From Marinobacter sp. BW6 (GTDB taxonomy: Bacteria > Pseudomonadota > Gammaproteobacteria > Pseudomonadales > Oleiphilaceae), in assembly GCF_008107725.1 (NCBI RefSeq), contig NZ_VIRN01000064.1:496001-560000 (forward strand): a stretch of DNA of 64,000 nt, read 5' to 3'. Position numbers and translations under genes: made by a program. Positions 9,285 to 18,246 of this stretch are shown piece by piece. The notes under the pieces were generated by a model. That model was given only the letters and a program-made list of their open reading frames with translations, was not told the DNA's origin and ran no database searches. The first letter of the stretch is position 1; every line of letters starts with the position of its first letter.

Positions 9285-9316
9285 GTCAGCGAAGCGGCTC
9301 AGGCCGCTCCGCTGAC
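9285..9316. terminator. Inverted repeat at the convergent cytochrome c / ppnN 3' ends
   Basis: A 14-bp stem with one mismatch and a TCAG loop covers the short gap and the last codons of ppnN. It has no clear T-run on either strand, so it may be a weak bidirectional terminator or an mRNA 3'-end stabiliser. Confidence 0.4.
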
Positions 9317-10681
9317 TATGCGATAGCTTGGTCTGTAGGCCGAAGAGCCAGGTAGTTTCATGCGGTTCTGGGTGACAAATTGCTCCAGCATGGCCTCAAG
9401 GGGTTTGATCAGGCTCGGATCGCCAGCAATCTCGAACGGCCCCTTCTCCTGAACCTGCCGTATACCACCTTCCTTGACGTTCCCGGCAACGATACCGCTG
9501 AACGCTTTCCGCAGATTCGCGGCGATCAGGTGCACCGGCTGATCCCGATGCAGCTCCAGCGCCCGCATGTTGTCGTGATTGGGCTCGAACGGTAACTGGA
9601 ACACCGGGTCGATCTTCAGCATCCAGTTGAAATAATACGCATCCTGCATGGCGCGCCGGAACGTCTCGACCTCCTTCATGCCCTTTTTCATGGTCTGGGC
9701 CACCCGCACCGGATCGTCGATGATAATCTCGTACTTGCTGGCAGCTTCGTCCCCGAGGGCGTTCCGGATGAACTTGTCGATCATCTCGAAATACTCCGCG
9801 TTCTCCTGTCGGCCGGTAAACACCACCGGGAAGGGCAGGTCGGCGTTGTCCGGATGCAGCAGGATGCCCAGCAGGTAGAGAATTTCCTCGGCGGTGCCGA
9901 CACCGCCCGGGAAAACAATGACACCATGCCCGCAGCGCACGAAGGCCTCCAGCCGTTTCTCAATGTCCGGCATGATCACCAGCTCATTGACGATGGGGTT
10001 CGGTGCTTCTGCGCCAATAATGCCCGGTTCGGTGATGCCGATGTAGCGGCCGTTCTTGACCCGCTGCTTGGCGTGGCCGATGGTTGCGCCTTTCATAGGG
10101 CCTTTCATGGCCCCCGGGCCACACCCGGTACAGATGCTCAGGGCTCTCAGCCCCAGTTGATGACCTACATCCTTGCTGTACTGGTATTCGTCATGCCCGA
10201 TTGAGTGGCCACCCCAGCAAACGACCAGATCCGGTTGTCTTCCCGCCTGGAGTACCCGGGCATTGCGCAGGATGTGGAAAACGTAGTTGGTGAGGTCTTC
10301 CGGGTCGTCCCGCCGGAAACCTGCGGCTGACTGGGGAATCGAATGGGAGTAGATGATATCCCTGAGAACCGAGAACAGGTGTTCACGGATCGCTCGAAGC
10401 ATCTGTCCATCAACGAACGCATGTGCGGGCGCGTTGATCAGTTCGAGTTTGAGACCCCGTGGCTGAGGAACCAGACGGACGTCAAAGTCAGCATGGGATT
10501 CCATCAATGCCTGACAGTCGTCGGTTTCTACCCCGGTATTCAGAACCGCCAGGGCACACTGGCGAAACAGCCGATACAGGCCTCCCTCGCTGCGGTCCTT
10601 GAGGCGGTTGACCTCATGATTGGAAAGAATTTCAAGGCTGCCCTCGGGGGAAACCAGGGCATTGATGGTCGTTTCCTGCAT
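9299..10681 (-). CDS. ppnN: Nucleotide 5'-monophosphate nucleosidase PpnN (YgdH)
   Basis: A 460-residue protein; E. coli PpnN is similar in length. PpnN cleaves purine and pyrimidine monophosphates to the base and ribose 5-phosphate and is controlled by (p)ppGpp in E. coli. The central Rossmann-like LOG domain shows CTGCGPGAMKGPMKGA and the nucleotide-binding FPGGVGTAEEILYLLG motif (PGGxGTxxE). N- and C-terminal extensions specific to PpnN flank it. The start at 10679-10681 has AGGAG about 11 nt upstream; a longer form from 10729 has no support. It diverges from thiI. Confidence 0.92.
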   Translation of the reverse strand: MQETTINALVSPEGSLEILSNHEVNRLKDRSEGGLYRLFRQCALAVLNTGVETDDCQALMESHADFDVRLVPQPRGLKLELINAPAHAFVDGQMLRAIREHLFSVLRDIIYSHSIPQSAAGFRRDDPEDLTNYVFHILRNARVLQAGRQPDLVVCWGGHSIGHDEYQYSKDVGHQLGLRALSICTGCGPGAMKGPMKGATIGHAKQRVKNGRYIGITEPGIIGAEAPNPIVNELVIMPDIEKRLEAFVRCGHGVIVFPGGVGTAEEILYLLGILLHPDNADLPFPVVFTGRQENAEYFEMIDKFIRNALGDEAASKYEIIIDDPVRVAQTMKKGMKEVETFRRAMQDAYYFNWMLKIDPVFQLPFEPNHDNMRALELHRDQPVHLIAANLRKAFSGIVAGNVKEGGIRQVQEKGPFEIAGDPSLIKPLEAMLEQFVTQNRMKLPGSSAYRPSYRIVSGAA

Positions 10682-10791
10682 TAACGGTGAAACTCCTGGA
10701 TGTTGCGGAAATGCCCGATTTTGAGGCACGCCTTCAAAAGAGTAGACTAAGGCCTTTCATGACAATACGCCACCCGACAAAATTCCGATTT

Positions 10792-12246
10792 ATGAAACTG
10801 CTTATTCGTCCCGCTCCGGAAGTTGCTATCAAGAGTAAACCTGTCCGCCGTCAGCAGATGCGACACCTGCGGCAGAACATCCGAAAATTGCTGGCCCGGC
10901 TGGATGCGGAGATTCGGGTCGAAGGCAGCTGGGATAGGGTAGACGTGGAGGTACCTGACGGCCGCGGGCTGTCCGGGCCCGCCCTTGAGGTGCTTCTGCG
11001 CATACCGGGTATTTCCACGATTCAGGAAATCGGAGCGTTTCCGTTTGTCAGCCTTGACGACGTTGCTGACAGAGCCGTTGAGGCGTTTGCCGACCGTTTG
11101 ACTGGCAAAACCTTCGCAGTCAGGGCCCGCCGTCACGGTGAGCACAGTTTCCGCTCCATCGATCTGGAACGGACGGTGGGTGCCGCGCTTATTCAGGCAT
11201 CGGGTGCCAGTGGAGTCGATCTCAAATCCCCGCAGGTTGAGGTGCGGATTGAGGTCAACGACGATCGCTATCACATCGCCCATCGTAAGCACCGGGGGCT
11301 GGGCGGTTACCCCCTGGGCAGCGTCGAAAATGTGCTAACCCTGATTTCCGGGGGCTATGATTCGTCCGTGGCCGCCTACCTGATGATGCGTCGGGGTTTG
11401 CGCAATCACTTCCTGTTTTTCAACCTCGGGGGCACAGCCCATGAGGTCGGTGTGCGCCAGGTAGTCCACTACCTGTGGGATCGCTATGGCGCCTCCCACA
11501 GCGCGAAGTTTATCTCGGTGCCCTTCGAGGGTGTCGTCGCCGAAATCATGCGTTCGGTGAGTCACCGCCACTGGGGCGTAGTGCTCAAGCGCCAGATGCT
11601 GATGGCGGCGGCCGAGATTGCCCGCAAGAACAACGCAGTGGGTCTGGTGACAGGGGATGCCGTGGCCCAGGTGTCCAGCCAGACCCTGAGCAACCTCAAT
11701 GTGGTGGATCGGGCCAGTGACGAGGTGGTCTTGCGGCCCCTGGTGTCCATGGACAAAGAGGCCATCATTCGTATCGCCCGGGAAATTGGCACAGAGGTTT
11801 ATGCCCGCAATATGCCCGAATACTGTGGCGTGATCTCCCAGAAACCGGCGACCCGCGCCAAGCTCCACCGCGTCGAGGAAGACGAGGCCCAGATGGATAC
11901 GTCAGTGCTTGCTAACGCAATTCAGGCCCGGGAGGAAACGCCGGTAAGCCGTTTGCTGGAAACGACCGTGACCCCTGAGGAAGTGGAAATGGTTCAGACG
12001 CCGTCGGTGGAGGACGTGATTATTGACGTCCGTCATCCCGCCGAGGGCGAACAGTCTCCGCTGAAGCTGACCAACAATGAAATTCTTAAGATCCCGTTCT
12101 ATGAGCTGAATCAGCAGCTTCCGGAGTTGCCAGCAAACCGGCAGTACCTGCTGTATTGCGATCGCGGCACGATGAGCCGCATGCACGCCGGGCATCTGAA
12201 GGCCGAAGGGCACGAAAACGTGAAGGTTTACGTGCCCGCAGCCTGA
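10792..12246 (+). CDS. thiI: tRNA 4-thiouridine sulfurtransferase ThiI with rhodanese domain
   Basis: ThiI adenylates U8 of tRNA and transfers persulfide sulfur to give s4U; it also feeds sulfur to thiamine thiazole synthesis. Starting at MKLLIRPAPEVAIKS the protein is 484 residues, close to the E. coli enzyme, which argues against the longer upstream frame. It has a ferredoxin-like and THUMP N-terminus, a PP-loop SGGYDSS (about 186-192), a conserved EYCGVISQKP and a C-terminal rhodanese domain. The rhodanese Cys falls at residue 456 (YCDRGTMS), the same position as the catalytic Cys in E. coli. It has the complete two-domain gammaproteobacterial form. Confidence 0.95.
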   Translation: MKLLIRPAPEVAIKSKPVRRQQMRHLRQNIRKLLARLDAEIRVEGSWDRVDVEVPDGRGLSGPALEVLLRIPGISTIQEIGAFPFVSLDDVADRAVEAFADRLTGKTFAVRARRHGEHSFRSIDLERTVGAALIQASGASGVDLKSPQVEVRIEVNDDRYHIAHRKHRGLGGYPLGSVENVLTLISGGYDSSVAAYLMMRRGLRNHFLFFNLGGTAHEVGVRQVVHYLWDRYGASHSAKFISVPFEGVVAEIMRSVSHRHWGVVLKRQMLMAAAEIARKNNAVGLVTGDAVAQVSSQTLSNLNVVDRASDEVVLRPLVSMDKEAIIRIAREIGTEVYARNMPEYCGVISQKPATRAKLHRVEEDEAQMDTSVLANAIQAREETPVSRLLETTVTPEEVEMVQTPSVEDVIIDVRHPAEGEQSPLKLTNNEILKIPFYELNQQLPELPANRQYLLYCDRGTMSRMHAGHLKAEGHENVKVYVPAA

Positions 12247-12250
12247 TGCG

Positions 12251-13264
12251 TCAGCCTGCCAGACCTTTGAAGAACTGCTGGACGTTCTCGCTCAGAGCCT
12301 CCAGATCGTAACCGCCTTCCTGCACTACCAGCGTCGGCAGCCCCAGCTGACGCACATGGGTGCTAAGCTTGCAGAAACCCTCCGAGGATACCGACACCTT
12401 GGCCTGGGGATCATTCTTGTAGATATCGAAACCGAGGGCGAGTATCAGGGCATCCGGCTGGAAAAGTTTGATGGCCGCCAGGGCTTCATCCAGTTTTGCG
12501 AAGAAATCGTCTTCCGTTGATCCGTGGGGCATCGGCATGTTGATGTTGTAGCCAAAACCTTCCCCTTCACCACGTTCGTTCTCAAAGCCGCTGACGACCG
12601 GGTAGAAGTTGGTGGTGTCGCCATGGATGGAGATGTACAGCACATCGCTTCGATCGTAGAAGATTTCCTGAATGCCCTGGCCATGGTGCATGTCGGTATC
12701 CAGGATCACGATCCTGGGGAACCGTGTTTTCATGTGCTCGGCGGCGATGGCGGCATTGTTCAGGTAGCAGAACCCGCCTGCGGCATCCCGGCGCGCATGG
12801 TGCCCCGGCGGGCGACAGACAGCGTAGGAAGTGCGGTCGCCGGCAATCAGCGCGTCGGCGGCACCCAGTGCACTCTGGGCCGACCAGTAGGCGGCATGCC
12901 AGGTATGCTCGCCAATCGGGCAACTGCCATCGGCCTGGTACCGCGCAGCCTCCGCCAGGATGCCAGTCAGATGGTTGGGGGAGCGCACAAAGATATTCGA
13001 GATAACTTCCTCGCCCCAGTCATCCATCGCTTTCCAGCGCCGATGGGCGGATTCCAGAAAACGCAAGTAGCCCAGATCGTGAACTTTTGAGATCGGCCCC
13101 GCGCCCTGGTCGGCGGGCTGTAGCACGGAGATGCCCATTTCTTTCAGTCCGCCCAGCATTTCACCGGTTCGAGCAGGGATCTCCTGGGGCTGGCGCATCT
13201 GTCCCCGGGTAAAGTACGTCTGTGGAATGTGCTCATCCTGTGCGGGATGGAAAAATGCCTTCAT
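12251..13264 (-). CDS. Histone deacetylase family protein (acetylpolyamine amidohydrolase-like)
   Basis: A 337-residue zinc-dependent deacetylase. Active-site signatures are intact: RPPGHHARRDAAGGFCYLNN (His-His and substrate channel), ILDTDMHHGQGIQEIFY (Asp/His zinc ligands) and LALGFDIYKNDPQ (Asp zinc ligand). The N-terminus FFHPAQDEHIPQTYFTRGQM and the overall length resemble acetylpolyamine amidohydrolases, which act on acetylated putrescine, cadaverine or spermidine. The family also includes AcuC-type proteins, so the substrate is uncertain. AGGAG lies 8 nt before the start at 13264. It diverges from the GabD-type dehydrogenase; a polyamine or GABA catabolic link is possible but unproven. 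Confidence 0.85.
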   Translation of the reverse strand: MKAFFHPAQDEHIPQTYFTRGQMRQPQEIPARTGEMLGGLKEMGISVLQPADQGAGPISKVHDLGYLRFLESAHRRWKAMDDWGEEVISNIFVRSPNHLTGILAEAARYQADGSCPIGEHTWHAAYWSAQSALGAADALIAGDRTSYAVCRPPGHHARRDAAGGFCYLNNAAIAAEHMKTRFPRIVILDTDMHHGQGIQEIFYDRSDVLYISIHGDTTNFYPVVSGFENERGEGEGFGYNINMPMPHGSTEDDFFAKLDEALAAIKLFQPDALILALGFDIYKNDPQAKVSVSSEGFCKLSTHVRQLGLPTLVVQEGGYDLEALSENVQQFFKGLAG

Positions 13265-13450
13265 TGTCCGGTCTCCTGGGTGTCTGATCCCCCGAGTATA
13301 GGCACACTCAGGCGATGATCAAAAGCCTGCCCTTGACTTTACAGGGTGGGATACAACATCCACTATGAAAGACATAAAACACTGACGCAACCAGATTACC
13401 TGGACTGCGCCCCACACGGGGGCGGAGCCAATCACAGAAGAGGAGCCGAG

Positions 13451-14902
13451 ATGATCGAGTCACCCCTGCTGGAAAAGCTGACCGGCTATATCGGTGGTCG
13501 CTGGACTGATAATGAGCATGGCAACACCTTCGATGTTTACAACCCGGCAACGGGCAAGGTGATCGCCCAGGTCGCATCCATGTCGGAAGACGAAGTGAAC
13601 GCCGCCGTTGCTTCCGGCAAGTCGGCACTGCGACTGACCAGTCCCTACAGCATCGAGACCCGCCGTAAGTGGCTGGAAGACATCCGGGACGCACTCAAGG
13701 CCAACAAGGAGGAAGTCGGTCGGATCCTGTGCATGGAGCATGGCAAGCCGCTGCAGGAGGCCCAGGGTGAAGTGGATTACGCCGCCGGGTTCTTCGATTA
13801 TTGCTCCAAGCACATCCAGGCCCTGGATGCCCACACCATCCCGGAAAAACCGAAGGACTGCACCTGGACTGTCCACTACCGGCCCATCGGTGTCACGGGC
13901 CTGATCACGCCCTGGAACTTTCCCATTGGCATGATCGCGAAGAAGCTTTCGGCTGCGCTGGCGGCAGGCTGCCCATCGGTGATCAAACCGGCCAGCGAAA
14001 CCCCGCTGACCATGATTGCCCTGTTCAGCCTGATGGACAAGCACACCGACATACCCGACGGCATGGTTAACCTGGTGATGGGTAAAGCCAGCGTGATCGG
14101 CAAGGTTCTCTGCGAGAGCCCGGATGTGCCCATGCTCAGCTTTACCGGCTCCACCGAAGTGGGCCGCAAGCTGATTGTCGATACAGCGGAACAGGTCAAG
14201 AAACTGGCCCTGGAGCTGGGTGGCAATGCGCCGTTCATCGTCTTCGACGATGCTGATCTGGATGCCGCAGCCGACAACCTCATCGCCAACAAATTCCGCG
14301 GTGGGGGCCAGACCTGCGTCTGTGCCAACCGGATCTTCGTGCATGAGAAAGTGGCCGATGCCTTCGGTGAGAAGCTGGCCGAGCGGGTCAACAAGATGAC
14401 CGTCGGCGACGGTATCAACGGCGACGTGGATCTTGGCCCCCTGATCAACCAGGCCGGCTATGACAAGGTTAAACGTCACGTACAGGATGCCCTTGAAAAA
14501 GGCGCGACCCTGGTTGCCGGCAAGAAACCGGAAGATCTGGGCAACGACCTGTTCTTCCCGCCCACCGTGGTGCACGGCGTAAACCGGGATATGTGCTGTT
14601 ATCAGGAAGAAACCTTCGGTCCGTTGGTGCCCATGGCCCTGTTCCGCACGGAAGAGGAAGTCATCGAAGCCGGTAACGACACCGAGTTTGGTTTGGCCTC
14701 CTACGTGTTCACCAACGATGCCGAGCGTGCCCAACGCGTTGCTGCCGGCCTTCGCTTTGGTCACTGCGGTTGGAACACTGGCACCGGCCCGACGCCGGAA
14801 GCGCCGTTTGGTGGCATGAAGGCCTCTGGTATTGGCCGTGAAGGTGGCCTGGAAGGTCTGTTCGAGTTTGTTGAAGCGCAGACTGTACCAAGAGGCTTTT
14901 AA
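13451..14902 (+). CDS. gabD: NAD(P)-dependent succinate-semialdehyde dehydrogenase (GabD-type)
   Basis: A 483-residue aldehyde dehydrogenase, matching GabD length. GAGGAG lies 5 nt before ATG 13451; upstream in-frame starts would add an unsupported leader. The signatures are GLITPWNFPIGMIAKK, the SFTGSTEVGRKL cofactor loop, the catalytic Glu in LELGGNAPFIV and the catalytic Cys in GGGQTCVCANRIF. The TCVCANR variant is typical of succinate-semialdehyde dehydrogenases, which oxidise succinic semialdehyde to succinate in GABA breakdown. Glutarate-semialdehyde (GabD/DavD) activity is an alternative. The structured element at 14931-15038 lies 28 nt after the stop. Confidence 0.88.
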   Translation: MIESPLLEKLTGYIGGRWTDNEHGNTFDVYNPATGKVIAQVASMSEDEVNAAVASGKSALRLTSPYSIETRRKWLEDIRDALKANKEEVGRILCMEHGKPLQEAQGEVDYAAGFFDYCSKHIQALDAHTIPEKPKDCTWTVHYRPIGVTGLITPWNFPIGMIAKKLSAALAAGCPSVIKPASETPLTMIALFSLMDKHTDIPDGMVNLVMGKASVIGKVLCESPDVPMLSFTGSTEVGRKLIVDTAEQVKKLALELGGNAPFIVFDDADLDAAADNLIANKFRGGGQTCVCANRIFVHEKVADAFGEKLAERVNKMTVGDGINGDVDLGPLINQAGYDKVKRHVQDALEKGATLVAGKKPEDLGNDLFFPPTVVHGVNRDMCCYQEETFGPLVPMALFRTEEEVIEAGNDTEFGLASYVFTNDAERAQRVAAGLRFGHCGWNTGTGPTPEAPFGGMKASGIGREGGLEGLFEFVEAQTVPRGF

Positions 14903-14930
14903 TAGAGAAGCCATCTCCGAAGCGAGATAA

Positions 14931-15038
14931 GCGCGGGGGCGGGGCTCTGTTCAGGACTGTCTGTGGCCAGGGATGGCCACAGCCAAGCGCACATGGATGT
15001 GCTCGTAGCGTGTCCTGAACAGAGCCCCGCCCTCGTGC
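14931..15038 (+). ncRNA. Structured 3'-UTR element A with two GGA-loop hairpins
   Basis: A perfect 21-bp inverted repeat (14937-14957 with 15012-15032) extends to 27 pairs (14931-15038) if two G.U wobbles are allowed. The wobbles are G.U only in plus-strand RNA. Inside are two hairpins. The first is at 14961-14982, with an 8-bp stem and hexaloop AGGGAT. The second, GCACATGGATGTGC, is at 14989-15002 and can present ATGGAT in the loop. Both loops have the A-N-GGA core bound by CsrA/RsmA. It lies in the sense orientation 28 nt after gabD. A second copy with compensatory stem changes is at 39267-39370. There is no T-run, so it is not an ordinary terminator. Folding and conservation are read by eye. 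Confidence 0.65.
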
Positions 15039-15109
15039 TTTCCCCGTCAAGAAAAGGGCTAACCCAAGCCCAAAAGAAATCCCGCATTTCTCCTGTTATA
15101 CTCTCAGAC

Positions 15110-15125
15110 CTGTTTATTTAACCAG
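15110..15125 (+). promoter_or_regulatory. Candidate LexA (SOS) box upstream of uvrD
   Basis: CTGT-N8-CCAG with an AT-rich core (TTATTTAA) differs from the gammaproteobacterial CTGT-N8-ACAG consensus at one conserved base. It lies 18 bp before the uvrD start and just downstream of a TATACT hexamer (15097-15102) that could be the -10 element. uvrD is an SOS gene in E. coli. Confidence 0.5.
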
Positions 15126-15142
15126 TAGCGAACCAATTCTTT

Positions 15143-17308
15143 ATGGACGTCTCCCACATCATCGATCCGTTGAACGATGCCCAGCGCGAAGCTGTAACTG
15201 CCCAGAATGACCACTTGCTGGTGCTTGCCGGCGCGGGCAGCGGCAAAACCCGCGTTTTGGTCCATCGGATTGCGTGGTTGATGACCGTGGATCGGGTGCC
15301 GCCCACTGGCATCCTGGCGGTTACGTTTACCAACAAGGCCGCCAAGGAGATGCGTTACCGCATTGAGCAGATGATGGACATTCCAGCTCGCGGCCTCTGG
15401 TTCGGCACCTTTCATGGCATTGCGCACCGTCTGCTGCGCTCGCACTGGAAAGACGCCGGCCTGCCAGAGAACTTCCAGGTGCTGGACAGTGACGATCAGT
15501 TGCGGCTGATCAAGCGGGTGATGCGGGAAAACCAGATTGATGAGAGCAAGTGGCCGCCAAAGCAGGCCCAGTGGTTTATCAGTAGCCAGAAGGACGAAGG
15601 GCTGCGGGCGGATCACATCCAGGAGAATCCGGGCGACCATTTCCTGTCGATCATGCTGAAGATCTATCGCCAGTACGAGAAGCTCTGCCAGCAGGGCGGT
15701 CTGGTGGATTTTGGCGAGCTGCTGCTGCGTTCCCACGAACTCTGGCTGCATCGCCCGGAGCTGCTGGCCCATTACCAGAGCCGGTTCCAGCACATCCTGG
15801 TGGACGAGTTCCAGGACACCAACACCATTCAATATGCCTGGTTGCAGGTGCTGGCCAGCAATCGCGTGCCAATGACGGTGGTGGGGGACGACGATCAGTC
15901 TATCTACGGCTGGCGGGGTGCCAAGGTCGAAAACATCCAGCAGTACCAGCGGGATTTCCCCAATGCCCGGCTGGTGCGTCTGGAGCAGAACTACCGCTCC
16001 ACCCAGATGATCCTGAGGGCGGCCAACGCGGTAATCGCCAACAACCAGGGCCGGTTGGGCAAGGAGCTCTGGACCGACGGCCCGGAAGGCGAGCCGATCA
16101 GCCTGTACGCGGCATTCAACGAACAGGACGAAGCCAATTACATTGCCGACAGCATTTCCGCCTGGGTGCAGGACGGTAACCTGCGCAGTGAATCCGCCAT
16201 TCTCTATCGCTCCAATGCGCAGTCCCGAGTGCTGGAAGAGTCGCTGATGCGCCAGGGTATTCCTTACCGGGTCTACGGAGGCCTGCGATTCTATGATCGC
16301 CAGGAAATCCGCAATGCTCTGGCGTACCTGAGGTTGGTCCAGTATCGGCGGGACGATGCGGCTTTCGAACGGGTGGTCAATGTGCCGCCTCGCGGCATTG
16401 GTGCGAAGAGTCTCGCAGAGCTCCGTGAATACGCGACCGAGCAAAGTATCTCATTGTGGGAATCCGCCGAGCGTCTGCTGGAAGCCGGGCAGGTGAAAGG
16501 CCGGGCCAAAACCGGGTTGCAGTCTTTCATCGCCATTATTGAGGGCCTCTCCGAAATGGTGGGCGAGGCTTCATTGCATGGTCTGATGAAGCAGACCATC
16601 GAAAACAGCGGCCTGAAGGACTATCACGCCAGCGAGAAAGGTGAGAAGGGTCAGGCCCGGGTGGAGAACCTCGAGGAACTGGTGAATGCCCTGTCTGATT
16701 ACGAGGTAGAGGATGGCGTGGACGCGCTGTCGGAGTTCATCGCCCAGGCGGCTCTGGATGCTGGTGAATCCCAGGCCGAGGACCATGAAGACAGCGTTCA
16801 GCTGATGACCCTGCACTCTGCCAAGGGGCTGGAGTTTCCGCTGGTGTTCCTGGCCGGCGTGGAAGAGGGGCTGTTCCCCCACGGCATGTCCCTGGAGGAG
16901 CCGGGCCGCATGGAAGAGGAGCGTCGCCTGGCTTATGTCGGCATAACACGGGCCATGAAAAAGCTGGTGCTTACTTACGCCGAATCCCGGCGTTTGTACG
17001 GGCAGGAAAAGTTTAATGCGTTATCCCGGTTCGTTCGGGAGATTCCGGGCGACTGTCTGCAGGAAGTGCGCCTGCGAAACACGGTGACTCGGCCGGCTAT
17101 GGTGGAGCGCCCTAACGAAAGCATGTTCAGCCAGGATTCGGCCCAGCAATCCGGGTTCAGCCTGGGGCAACGGGTGCGTCATCCCAAGTTTGGCGAGGGT
17201 ATCGTGATGAATTCCGAGGGTACCGGGCACCATACTCGGGTGCAGGTGAACTTTGATGAGGGCGCCAAGTGGCTGGTTCTGGCTTATGCGCCTCTCGAGG
17301 CCTGCTAA
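15143..17308 (+). CDS. uvrD: DNA helicase II UvrD
   Basis: A 721-residue 3'-5' helicase for nucleotide excision repair and methyl-directed mismatch repair; the length is essentially that of E. coli UvrD. Walker A AGAGSGKT is at about 29-36. Motif II DEFQDTN, motif III VVGDDDQSIYGWRGA, motif IV NYRSTQMIL, motif V LMTLHSAKGLEFPLVFL and motif VI ERRLAYVGITRAMKKL are all present. The C-terminal Tudor-like segment (QRVRHPKFGEGIVMNSEGTG), which contacts RNA polymerase in E. coli, is intact. A LexA-like box precedes the gene. Its 3' end is interleaved with that of uppP by a 9-bp hairpin. Confidence 0.96.
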   Translation: MDVSHIIDPLNDAQREAVTAQNDHLLVLAGAGSGKTRVLVHRIAWLMTVDRVPPTGILAVTFTNKAAKEMRYRIEQMMDIPARGLWFGTFHGIAHRLLRSHWKDAGLPENFQVLDSDDQLRLIKRVMRENQIDESKWPPKQAQWFISSQKDEGLRADHIQENPGDHFLSIMLKIYRQYEKLCQQGGLVDFGELLLRSHELWLHRPELLAHYQSRFQHILVDEFQDTNTIQYAWLQVLASNRVPMTVVGDDDQSIYGWRGAKVENIQQYQRDFPNARLVRLEQNYRSTQMILRAANAVIANNQGRLGKELWTDGPEGEPISLYAAFNEQDEANYIADSISAWVQDGNLRSESAILYRSNAQSRVLEESLMRQGIPYRVYGGLRFYDRQEIRNALAYLRLVQYRRDDAAFERVVNVPPRGIGAKSLAELREYATEQSISLWESAERLLEAGQVKGRAKTGLQSFIAIIEGLSEMVGEASLHGLMKQTIENSGLKDYHASEKGEKGQARVENLEELVNALSDYEVEDGVDALSEFIAQAALDAGESQAEDHEDSVQLMTLHSAKGLEFPLVFLAGVEEGLFPHGMSLEEPGRMEEERRLAYVGITRAMKKLVLTYAESRRLYGQEKFNALSRFVREIPGDCLQEVRLRNTVTRPAMVERPNESMFSQDSAQQSGFSLGQRVRHPKFGEGIVMNSEGTGHHTRVQVNFDEGAKWLVLAYAPLEAC

Positions 17309-17322
17309 TTGTAAGCAGGCCT
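17298..17322. terminator. Hairpin between convergent uvrD and uppP
   Basis: A perfect 9-bp inverted repeat (AGGCCTGCT / AGCAGGCCT) with a 7-nt loop spans both stop codons. There is no T-tract beyond the stem, so it may serve as a shared weak terminator. Confidence 0.45.
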
Positions 17323-18118
17323 ACATCAGAACGGCGTAAATCACACCCGCCAATGCGATCCGATAAATCACGTACGGCCACATCCCCACCTTGTTCAGCC
17401 ACTTCAGGAAGAAGTGAATCGCTGTGATGGCCATCAGGAATGAGGTCACTCCGCCGATCAGGAAGCCATTCCAGTCCACCACAACATCCGAAGTCGCCAC
17501 TTCCAGCAGTTTAACGGCCGATGCCAGCACGATGATGGGAATTGCCAGCAGGAAAGAGAACCTGGAGGCAGTTTCCCGGCTCATGCCCAGAAACAAGCCG
17601 GCGGTGATGGTAACGCCGGAGCGGGACGTACCGGGGACCAGGGCCATGGCCTGGGCGATGCCGACGAGGACGGCGTCTTTCCAGTTGAGCTTGTCCAGGG
17701 TGCGCTGGCGTTTGGGCAGCCAGTCTGCAACGCCCAGGAGCAGACCGAAAAACAGGGTGGTGAAGAAGATGACTTCCACGGCTCGCAGTTCGTTATCGAT
17801 CATGTCCAACAACGCCAGGCCGGCGAGGCCAGCCGGGATGGTGCCGATCACCAGATACCACGCCAGGGCGCCCTGGCCAATGATTTTACGGCGGCTGACA
17901 GAAATCAGTCCGTCCCGGGCAATACCGAAGACGTCCTGCCGGAAATAGAGCACAACCGCCAATAAGGTCCCGACATGCACGGACAAATCGAAGCCCACGC
18001 CCTGATCGGTCCAGCCGAACAATGCCGGGGTCAGGATCAGGTGGGCGGAGCTGGAGATGGGCAGGAATTCGGTCAGTCCCTGGAGTAGGCCAAGGAATAG
18101 GGCCTGGAAAACGTCCAT
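17321..18118 (-). CDS. uppP: Undecaprenyl-diphosphate phosphatase UppP (BacA)
   Basis: An integral membrane enzyme of 265 residues that dephosphorylates undecaprenyl diphosphate to recycle the lipid carrier for peptidoglycan and O-antigen synthesis. It also gives bacitracin tolerance when abundant. The two family signatures are present: QGLTEFLPISSSAHLIL near the N-terminus (catalytic Glu and Ser/His) and LVPGTSRSGVTITAGLFLG (the Arg-Ser-Gly loop). About eight membrane segments are predicted from hydrophobicity. It is a stand-alone gene, convergent with uvrD. Confidence 0.94.
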   Translation of the reverse strand: MDVFQALFLGLLQGLTEFLPISSSAHLILTPALFGWTDQGVGFDLSVHVGTLLAVVLYFRQDVFGIARDGLISVSRRKIIGQGALAWYLVIGTIPAGLAGLALLDMIDNELRAVEVIFFTTLFFGLLLGVADWLPKRQRTLDKLNWKDAVLVGIAQAMALVPGTSRSGVTITAGLFLGMSRETASRFSFLLAIPIIVLASAVKLLEVATSDVVVDWNGFLIGGVTSFLMAITAIHFFLKWLNKVGMWPYVIYRIALAGVIYAVLM

Positions 18119-18206
18119 TGCGTGGATTCCGTCAGATTCAGTGCGTCAGAAATGTGGTCGCGATATTAGCAGGGTGGGGGTGAGCTGAACAGATAATGCG
18201 AATGAG

Positions 18207-18237
18207 GCCAACGCCGTAACCAATGTCCGGCGTTGGC
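18207..18237 (-). terminator. Hairpin downstream of acr3
   Basis: A perfect 10-bp inverted repeat (GCCAACGCCG / CGGCGTTGGC) with an 11-nt loop lies 10 bp beyond the acr3 stop. It probably ends the acr3 transcript before uppP, although no T-run follows. Confidence 0.5.
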
Positions 18238-18246
18238 AGCCGCGAA

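Noticed and set aside
13460..14914. A 484-codon open frame on the minus strand opposite gabD
   Set aside because: It is a by-product of high GC codon bias; the plus frame has full dehydrogenase motifs and a ribosome-binding site, and the antisense translation has no recognisable domain.
14931..15038. Element A as a MITE or insertion-sequence remnant with terminal inverted repeats
   Set aside because: Considered seriously because of the long inverted repeat. No target-site duplication is visible, the arms of the two copies differ from each other by paired changes, and the wobbles are strand-specific, all favouring an RNA structure. An origin from a mobile element is not excluded.
15104..16444. 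A 446-codon open frame on the minus strand opposite uvrD
   Set aside because: Shadow of uvrD; no family resemblance and composition typical of antisense translation.
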